From Sporosarcina sp. (lineage in GTDB: Bacteria; Bacillota; Bacilli; Bacillales_A; Planococcaceae), in the NCBI RefSeq assembly GCF_029257255.1, contig NZ_JARICI010000055.1, positions 1 to 53,838 on the forward strand: a stretch of DNA of 53,838 nt, in the 5' to 3' direction. The translations under genes and the position numbers were made by a program. Within the stretch, counting starts at the first letter, position 1, and every line of letters starts with the position of its first letter. Shown piece by piece: positions 47,093-53,838 of the stretch. Under the pieces are notes generated by a model, which was not told where the DNA came from, searched no databases, and was given only the letters and a program-made list of their open reading frames with translations.

Positions 47093-47749
47093 GTGAAAAA
47101 GTGGAGTATGCTGATTTCAGTATTGATTATTATCAGTATGATGACGATTGTTATCATAACTAGACAAGAAATAAAGAAAGAAACTGGCGGAATGCCGGGA
47201 TATGAAAGCGCCATGATGAAAGATATGTCTAAAGGTGAGCTAGCGGAAGTGCCGGAAGAGTGGCGGGTAGCTGAAGGTGACGACAGCGTTACAGAAGATG
47301 AGGAGAAAGAATCTGGTCTGGCAAGAGGAGATCTGGCACCTGACTTTGAATTGACCACGCTGGACGGAAAAACGGTAAAACTATCTGATTACCGAGGCAA
47401 GAAAGTCATGTTGAACTTTTGGGCATCCTGGTGTCCGCCATGCCGGACTGAAATGCCGCATATGGAAACCTATTATAAAGAATACAAAGATACAGACAAT
47501 ATGGAAATACTGGCAGTTAATATGACAAAAACAGAAGTCAATAAAGAAGAGAGCGCGAAAGAGTTTGTAGGTGAGTACGGGCTAACCTTTCCGATTCTAT
47601 TGGATAAAGATAGTAAAGTGATGAAAATGTATCGTGTAATGGCTTATCCAACCACGTATATTATCAACACGGAAGGCGTCATCACAGATATAGTCGTATC
47701 AGCAATAGATGATAAGTTTCTGAAGAAGATTATAGACGAAAGCAAATAA
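47093..47749 (+). CDS. TlpA/ResA-type thiol-disulfide oxidoreductase
   Basis: A 218-residue membrane-anchored thioredoxin-fold protein. An N-terminal hydrophobic helix (about 5-23) places the domain outside the membrane. An acidic linker follows, then a TlpA-like domain with L-A-P-D-F-E-L-T-T-L-D-G-K at 81-93 and the redox motif W-C-P-P-C (C114, C117). Family members reduce disulfides for cytochrome c maturation or sporulation (ResA, StoA); which one this is cannot be told. The start is GTG 47093 with GAGGAGG upstream. A TATAAT at 47020-47025 may start its own transcript. It is not between cysK and pabB in B. subtilis. Confidence 0.88.
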   Translation: MKKWSMLISVLIIISMMTIVIITRQEIKKETGGMPGYESAMMKDMSKGELAEVPEEWRVAEGDDSVTEDEEKESGLARGDLAPDFELTTLDGKTVKLSDYRGKKVMLNFWASWCPPCRTEMPHMETYYKEYKDTDNMEILAVNMTKTEVNKEESAKEFVGEYGLTFPILLDKDSKVMKMYRVMAYPTTYIINTEGVITDIVVSAIDDKFLKKIIDESK

Positions 47750-47775
47750 ATTTAAACTAGAATGCAGGGGGAAAC

Positions 47776-49197
47776 ATGATGGAAACAGCAGCCTATACAT
47801 CCGCTTCAATGACGAGAGACGAATTCTTTTATTCGTATAAGCAACTGGCAGCGAAGACAGAGCGACATATTTTATTGGAAAGCGGACGCGGCGGGGAGAT
47901 GTGTATTGCGGGAATTGATCCGATTGCGGCTGCTAAAGCAGTGTCGGAAGGTCTGCAGATAGAGTGGAATGATGGCACAGAAGAATTGCGTACGGGAGCA
48001 GATCCGCTAACGCTTCTTCGTGAATTCATTTCGCGGTATGAATTGCAGACAGATGAAGGGCTTCCTGCTTTCCAGGGTGGAGCGATCGGGATGATCAGCT
48101 ATGACTATGTCAGACGCTATGAAACGCTTCCCGTTTTAGCGACTGAAGATTTGCTGACGCCGGATATTTACTTCTATGTATTTGATCGCTGGGCAGTGCT
48201 TGATGTCAATACGGATACGGCGTATTTCATGGCACTTCCTTCTGAGGAGGCGTCATTGGCAAGTATGAAGGCAGAGTGGATCGAAGCTGCTGAAACCGGA
48301 ATCGCTGCCCGACAGTTTTCTGCAGGACAGGCCGTAGATGTTTCCGTCACAGAGGAAGAGTTGGAAGTGTCTGTAACAGGCGGGCAGTTTGAAGAAATGG
48401 TGCGCGATGTGCAGCAATTTATCGAACAGGGCGATGTTGTACAGGTCAACCTTTCCGTCCGCCAATCAAAGCCACTCCGTGCGACGTCGTTGTCTATGTA
48501 TGAAGCGTTGCGTTCATTTAATCCGTCACCCTATATGGCACATATGGCCGCACCTGATTTTGAAGTCGTTTCGGGATCGCCTGAGCTGCTGCTGAAAAAG
48601 CGCGGGAGTGAATTGAGCACACGGCCAATCGGAGGAACTCGCAAACGGGGGGCCACTGAAGCGGAAGATGCCGATTTGCAGCAGGAATTAATCTCGAACA
48701 CGAAGGAGAAGGGCGAGCATAAGATGCTGGTTGATCTGGAGTGTAAGGATTTTGAAGAGATCTGTGTTGAGGGAACTGTCGAAGTGGATGAGTTCATGGT
48801 AGTGGAAAAGTATTCGCATGTTATGCACCTCGTTTCAAACGTGCGTGGTACAGCTGCTACAGAAGATCCAGGCGCAATTATTCGCGGAGTATTCCCTGGA
48901 GGCTCGATAACGGGCGATCCAAAGCTGCGGACAATGGAGATTATAGAAGAATTAGAGCCAACCCGAAGAGGATTGTACACAGGTTCAATGGGCTGGATTG
49001 GTTTCAATGGAGATATGGAGCTGAATATCACGATCCGGACGGCATTCATTCAAGATGGCATGGTTCATATTCAGGCAGGAGCCGGATTAGTGCCTGACTC
49101 GGTACCGGCAGCAGAATATGAAGAATCGCTCAATAAGGCGAAGGCGTTGTGGCAGGCAAAAGAGATGGCTGAACAGGCAATAGGTCAGCTTCATTGA
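47776..49197 (+). CDS. pabB: Para-aminobenzoate synthase component I-like protein (PabB), motifs diverged
   Basis: A 473-residue chorismate-binding enzyme resembling the Bacillus PabB that makes aminodeoxychorismate for folate. The overall frame is intact (F-Q-G-G-A-I-G-M-I-S-Y-D-Y near 95-107; Y-S-H-V-M-H near 347; E-L-E-P-T-R-R-G-L-Y near 395). Three normally conserved motifs differ: P-I-A-G-T reads P-I-G-G-T (284-288), D-L-E-R-N-D-L-G-R reads D-L-E-C-K-D-F-E-E (320-328), and G-A-P-K reads G-D-P-K (380-383). The partner amidotransferase PabA is absent from the operon; pabC overlaps directly by 4 bases. Activity is therefore uncertain. ATG 47776 or 47779 (GGGGG upstream). Confidence 0.85.
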   Translation: MMETAAYTSASMTRDEFFYSYKQLAAKTERHILLESGRGGEMCIAGIDPIAAAKAVSEGLQIEWNDGTEELRTGADPLTLLREFISRYELQTDEGLPAFQGGAIGMISYDYVRRYETLPVLATEDLLTPDIYFYVFDRWAVLDVNTDTAYFMALPSEEASLASMKAEWIEAAETGIAARQFSAGQAVDVSVTEEELEVSVTGGQFEEMVRDVQQFIEQGDVVQVNLSVRQSKPLRATSLSMYEALRSFNPSPYMAHMAAPDFEVVSGSPELLLKKRGSELSTRPIGGTRKRGATEAEDADLQQELISNTKEKGEHKMLVDLECKDFEEICVEGTVEVDEFMVVEKYSHVMHLVSNVRGTAATEDPGAIIRGVFPGGSITGDPKLRTMEIIEELEPTRRGLYTGSMGWIGFNGDMELNITIRTAFIQDGMVHIQAGAGLVPDSVPAAEYEESLNKAKALWQAKEMAEQAIGQLH

Positions 49198-50048
49198 TTT
49201 GCTGGATGAACGGGGAGTTGCAGCGATCTGAGGATTTACGGATTTCACCTTTTGATCACGGGTTTCTGTATGGAGTAGGGTTTTTTGAAACGTTCCGGAC
49301 GTATGATGGAGAAATCTTTCTATTTGATCTGCATATGTCTCGGCTTCGGAAAGCGCTTATGGAGTACCGGATCGATATGCCGTATACAGATGACGCGATC
49401 AGACAGGCTGTTCATTCGCTATATGTGAAGAATGGCAATGAAGACGGCTATTACCGTCTGAATGTGTCAGCTGGGGTGCATGATATTGGGCTGGCCCCTC
49501 AGGAGTACCAGGAGCCGAACGTAATGATCTTCCAAAAGGCGTTAGTTCTGCCACCTGCCCATACGGAAAAAGAGGCGGTATGGCTGCAGACCAGGCGCAG
49601 TGAACCGGAAAGTGCGCAGCGTCATAAGTCGCATCAGTACGCAAATAATGTGAAGGCAAGACTTGAACTGCCTTCATTACAGAAGCTTGAAGGATTCTTT
49701 GTGACAGAAGAAGGCATTGTGGCGGAAGGAATTACGTCGAATATATTTTGGGTAAAGGCCGGTGTGCTCTATACGCCTTCATTGGAAACCGGCATTTTGC
49801 CCGGAACTACGCGGGCGTTTGTACTGGAGCTGGCAGATGGGCTCGGAATTGTAGTGCGTGAAGGGCTGTTTCTTCCGAAAGATCTGGATTCTGCAGAGGA
49901 AGTGTTCATTACGAATGCAATTCAGGAAATTGTGCCGATCCGCAGTGCAGGGAACATCGAATATCTTGGCAATCAAGGACCTGTCTATCAACGATTACAT
50001 AACGGCTATCAGCAGGCCGTCAACCGAATGAAAGTGAGTGACCAGTAA
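49194..50048 (+). CDS. pabC: Aminodeoxychorismate lyase (PabC) / class IV aminotransferase
   Basis: A 284-residue fold-type IV PLP enzyme, expected to release pyruvate from aminodeoxychorismate to give p-aminobenzoate. It has D-H-G-F-L-Y-G-V-G-F-F-E-T-F near 21-34, the predicted PLP lysine K145 in R-H-K-S-H-Q-Y, and E-G-I-T-S-N-I-F near 178-185. The start is TTG 49194, overlapping the pabB stop; an ATG at 49206 is the alternative and has no ribosome binding site. It overlaps folP by one base. The family includes D- and branched-chain aminotransferases, so the lyase role rests on context. Confidence 0.88.
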   Translation: MICWMNGELQRSEDLRISPFDHGFLYGVGFFETFRTYDGEIFLFDLHMSRLRKALMEYRIDMPYTDDAIRQAVHSLYVKNGNEDGYYRLNVSAGVHDIGLAPQEYQEPNVMIFQKALVLPPAHTEKEAVWLQTRRSEPESAQRHKSHQYANNVKARLELPSLQKLEGFFVTEEGIVAEGITSNIFWVKAGVLYTPSLETGILPGTTRAFVLELADGLGIVVREGLFLPKDLDSAEEVFITNAIQEIVPIRSAGNIEYLGNQGPVYQRLHNGYQQAVNRMKVSDQ

Positions 50049-50899
50049 TGGAGTTAGCAAAGGCGAAGTCGTCGTATCAATTTGGGCAGACGACAATGAA
50101 TTTTACAGAGGAAACAGTCATCATGGGGATTTTAAATGTCACGCCTGATTCATTTTCAGACGGCGGGAAGTTTGGCCTGAAAGATCCGGCGCTCCGCCAT
50201 GCACAGCAGATGCTTGAGGATGGTGCGAAAATCATCGATATCGGCGGTGAGTCGACGCGTCCTGGATACACACCGGTTTCATTGGAAGAGGAGATGGAGC
50301 GGGTAATTCCGGTGATCGAGATGCTGACGAAGGAGCTTGGGTGTGTGATTTCCGTGGATACGTCAAAAGCAGCGGTGGCGGAAGCGGCAATTCAGGCAGG
50401 TGCGAGCATTATTAATGATGTATGGGGGGCGAAACGTGAGCCTGTGATTGCCGAAGTGGCGGCGCGTTATGATGTACCGATTATTTTAATGCATAACCGG
50501 GACAATAGAGATTATCAGTTGCCGTTCATGAATGCGGTCGTGCAGGATCTGCAGGAGAGTGTGGAAATTGCGAAGGCTGCGGGTGTTCGGGAAGAGATGA
50601 TCTGGCTTGATCCGGGTATCGGCTTTGCAAAGGATCTGGAGCAGAATATTTTGGCGATGCAGGGGCTGCCGGCAATTGCGGATCTCGGATATCCAGTATT
50701 GCTCGGTACTTCACGTAAAGGGATGATCGGGAAAGTGCTGGATGTGCCGGTTGAAGAACGAATGGAAGGTACCGGTGCGACCGTTTGTTATGGTATTGAG
50801 CACGGCTGCCATATTATGCGTGTGCACGATGTGAGAGGAATTGCACGTATGGCGAAGATGATGGATGTTCTGACGAAAAAGACTGCGTTGACTATGTAA
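50048..50899 (+). CDS. folP: Dihydropteroate synthase
   Basis: FolP condenses p-aminobenzoate with hydroxymethyldihydropterin pyrophosphate and is the sulfonamide target. The 283-residue TIM-barrel enzyme shows G-I-L-N-V-T-P-D-S-F-S-D-G-G (27-40), D-I-G-G-E-S-T-R-P-G-Y near 65-75, I-N-D-V-W-G near 122-127, and D-P-G-I-G-F near 193-198. ATG 50048 shares one base with the pabC stop. It lies in the folate operon, named sul in B. subtilis. Confidence 0.97.
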   Translation: MELAKAKSSYQFGQTTMNFTEETVIMGILNVTPDSFSDGGKFGLKDPALRHAQQMLEDGAKIIDIGGESTRPGYTPVSLEEEMERVIPVIEMLTKELGCVISVDTSKAAVAEAAIQAGASIINDVWGAKREPVIAEVAARYDVPIILMHNRDNRDYQLPFMNAVVQDLQESVEIAKAAGVREEMIWLDPGIGFAKDLEQNILAMQGLPAIADLGYPVLLGTSRKGMIGKVLDVPVEERMEGTGATVCYGIEHGCHIMRVHDVRGIARMAKMMDVLTKKTALTM

Positions 50900-50919
50900 G
50901 AAATCAAAGGGGCGATTTC

Positions 50920-51288
50920 ATGGATTATATTCATTTGAATGATATGGAGTTTTACGGTTATCATGGGGCACTACCGGAAGAAAATAAACTGGGCCAGCGT
51001 TTTCGGCTGACAGTTTCATTGGCAGTAGAACTGGCAGAAGCAGGGCAGGCTGATGATTTATCGAAAACGGTCAATTATGCGGAAGTATATGATATGTGCA
51101 AAAACATCGTCGAAGGAGAATCGGTCCGGTTAATTGAGACGGTGGCGGAAACGGTGGCGGGAACAATCATGACGGACTTTGCGGAGAAAGTTAACGGTGT
51201 GCGTGTGGTGCTGGTGAAACCTGATCCGCCGATTCACGGCCATTATGCTTCAGTTGCTGTTGAAATCAAAAGGGGGCGCTATGTGTGA
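50920..51288 (+). CDS. folB: Dihydroneopterin aldolase
   Basis: FolB converts dihydroneopterin to hydroxymethyldihydropterin and glycolaldehyde. The 122-residue protein has the family's start (D-Y-I-H-L-N-D-M-E-F-Y-G-Y-H-G), the catalytic glutamate in E-F-Y-G-Y-H-G-A near 11-18, and the C-terminal V-K-P-D-P-P-I motif with the conserved lysine. ATG 50920 follows AAAGGGG. It overlaps folK by 4 bases. Confidence 0.96.
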   Translation: MDYIHLNDMEFYGYHGALPEENKLGQRFRLTVSLAVELAEAGQADDLSKTVNYAEVYDMCKNIVEGESVRLIETVAETVAGTIMTDFAEKVNGVRVVLVKPDPPIHGHYASVAVEIKRGRYV

Positions 51289-51800
51289 ATGCAGCCTACT
51301 TGTCCCTCGGATCAAACATTGGCAACCGCCTGGAACATTTGAAGCAGGCTGTGCGCTTATTGCATGAACATCCTGCTGTGAAGGTAAAAAAAGTTTCCTC
51401 TATATACGAAACAGAGCCGCTCGGTTTGACGGAGCAGGCAAAGTTTTTAAATATCGCTGTGGAGCTGGAGACTTCATTGGGAGCGGTGGAGTTACTGAGT
51501 GCCTGCCAGTCGATTGAAAATAAACTCGGCAGAATGCGAAAAATCCGCTGGGGCCCTCGGACAGTTGACTTGGATATTTTGCTATATAATGAACAAAGTA
51601 TACAAACGGAGGATCTGATTGTTCCTCATTTGCGGATGCAGGAGCGTGCATTTGTGCTTGTACCTCTTGTGGAGATTAATTCGGAAGTGAAGAATCCTGT
51701 GACAGGGTCGCTTTATCGCGAAGAGCCAGCTATGGAGGAAGAGGGAGTGATTCTCTGGAAACCAATTCAAAACGCCGGGGAGTTCTTGCAGCAGGATTGA
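51285..51800 (+). CDS. folK: 2-amino-4-hydroxy-6-hydroxymethyldihydropteridine pyrophosphokinase
   Basis: FolK pyrophosphorylates hydroxymethyldihydropterin with ATP, feeding FolP. The 171-residue enzyme shows L-S-L-G-S-N-I-G-N-R near 6-15, the Y-E-T-E-P-L-G loop near 42-48 and the signature R-W-G-P-R-T-V-D-L-D-I-L-L (about 87-99). The start is GTG 51285 within the folB stop region, with AAAGGGGG upstream. In B. subtilis yazB and dus (yacF) separate folK from lysS; here a terminator and lysS follow directly. Confidence 0.96.
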   Translation: MNAAYLSLGSNIGNRLEHLKQAVRLLHEHPAVKVKKVSSIYETEPLGLTEQAKFLNIAVELETSLGAVELLSACQSIENKLGRMRKIRWGPRTVDLDILLYNEQSIQTEDLIVPHLRMQERAFVLVPLVEINSEVKNPVTGSLYREEPAMEEEGVILWKPIQNAGEFLQQD

Positions 51801-51826
51801 GCTTGGCATAGTACTGTATCAAGATA

Positions 51827-51855
51827 AAACTGCTCTGTATCGGGGCGGTTTTTTC
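51827..51855 (+). terminator. Terminator after folK
   Basis: AACTGCTC pairs with GGGCGGTT with two G-U pairs, followed by TTTT. Confidence 0.8.
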
Positions 51856-51966
51856 TATGGAATCAAAGTCGATAACCATTTGGACTTTTGTTAGGCGTGT
51901 AATTTGTGTACAATAGTTGCAGAAGGCTGGATCTGATAAGAAGATAAGCCAAAGTATAAGGAGTGA

Positions 51967-53463
<1,497 letters not shown>

Positions 53464-53469
53464 TCTGAG

Positions 53470-53499
53470 CAGCTCCGACTCTATATGTCGGAGCTGTTT
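53470..53499 (+). terminator. Terminator after lysS
   Basis: CAGCTCCGAC (53470-53479) pairs with GTCGGAGCTG (53487-53496), then TTTC. The stem is perfect; the T tract is short. Confidence 0.85.
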
Positions 53500-53553
53500 C
53501 ATTATGTAAGAAGAAGGGAAACGAAAAGAATACAAAAGAATTTCAAATAACAG

Positions 53554-53680
53554 TTGCGTTATTTAAAAGAGGATGGTATATTAAATAACGTTGCTTTTGA
53601 AGTTAGCGACTCAGCCGAAAAAACGAATTAAAAAGTTTTTCAATAAAAGTGTTGACAACGAAACAGCGATTTGGTATTAT
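53554..53680 (+). promoter_or_regulatory. Tandem rRNA operon promoters P1 and P2
   Basis: P1: TTGCGT (53554-53559), 17 bases, TATATT (53577-53582). P2: TTGACA (53652-53657), 17 bases, TATTAT (53675-53680), with a TATAAT three bases further as an alternative -10. The tandem layout about 100 bases apart is typical of Bacillus rrn operons. Confidence 0.85.
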
Positions 53681-53838
53681 AATAAAGTTGCTTCTTACGA
53701 AAGAGCAACAACATGAACCTTGAAAACTGAACAGCAAAACGTTAACGAAAATAGTTTGTGCACTTCGGTGACATAAACAAAAATGAGTATCTTAAATGAT
53801 GCCAGCAAGAAACTCGAGCTACTCGAATTTCTCTATTA
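53681..53838 (+). ncRNA. rRNA operon leader upstream of 16S
   Basis: GAACCTTGAAAACTGAACAG (53715-53734) is the conserved box found in Bacillales leaders before 16S rRNA, and the window ends in TTTCTCTATTA, the sequence that normally runs into the 16S 5' end. The 16S gene itself is not in the window. Confidence 0.85.

Noticed and set aside
48531..49049. 172-codon minus-strand frame opposite pabB
   Set aside because: Antisense shadow, Ser/Pro/Ile-rich, no ribosome binding site.

Overview
The window is a stretch of core chromosome from an endospore-forming member of the Bacillales, bounded by ribosomal RNA operons on both sides. The left edge holds the 3' part of a 5S rRNA gene and its terminator. 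The right edge stops in the leader of another rRNA operon, just before 16S. The gene order is that of the Bacillus subtilis tmk-to-lysS region, recalled from memory. Sporulation genes (sspF, spoVG, fin, spoVT, ytaF-like, yabP, yabQ, spoIIE) show a spore former. Moderate GC, the losses relative to B. subtilis and the sequence style suggest Planococcaceae (for example Sporosarcina), but that is an inference.

Layout. 0-1.2 kb: rRNA remnant, a small unknown minus-strand gene, little else. 1.2-8.4 kb: yaaO-like decarboxylase, tmk, darA, yaaR, holB, ricT, yabA, trmNF, yazA, rsmI, mostly overlapping or tightly packed. abrB follows on the minus strand with a recognisable Spo0A-controlled promoter. 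9-15.1 kb: metG, tatD, a YabE-type cell-wall protein, rnmV, rsmA. 15.2-22.9 kb: veg, sspF (57 codons), ispE, purR, ridA, spoVG, glmU, prs, the bL25/Ctc gene, pth, fin. 23-27.2 kb: mfd and spoVT. 27.3-29.7 kb: two genes not at this place in B. subtilis, a malic enzyme behind an elaborate regulatory region and a YtaF/MntP-like membrane protein. 29.8-35.8 kb: a SpoVB/YabM-type flippase, mazG (yabN), rqcP, a 0.9 kb repeat-rich gap, yabP, yabQ, divIC, yabR. 35.9-43.2 kb: a possible gene remnant, tRNA-Met on the minus strand, spoIIE, tilS, hprT, ftsH. 43.3-51.8 kb: coaX, hslO, a parvulin-type foldase, cysK, a thioredoxin-like gene, then pabB-pabC-folP-folB-folK. 52-53.8 kb: lysS and tandem rRNA promoters.

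How the genes work together. Most are housekeeping: translation (metG, lysS, rsmA, rsmI, trmNF, tilS, pth, rqcP), replication and repair (tmk, holB, yabA, mfd), envelope precursors (glmU, ispE), nucleotides (prs, purR, hprT), folate, and proteostasis (ftsH, hslO). Woven among them are the transition-state and sporulation regulators AbrB, SpoVG, Fin, SpoVT and SpoIIE. Their control sites are largely visible: two 0A boxes at abrB, a sigma-H promoter at spoVG and a sigma-G promoter at spoVT.

I found no phage, CRISPR array, defence island or clearly new multi-gene system. The best leads are: (1) five GTGA-N6-TCAC operator-like palindromes arranged as a tandemly duplicated pair upstream of the malic enzyme; (2) a pabB whose active-site motifs have diverged, in an operon lacking pabA; (3) a 5S rRNA gene whose 5' half is replaced by a strongly folded sequence; (4) a family of structured non-coding repeats at 11 kb and 33-34 kb.
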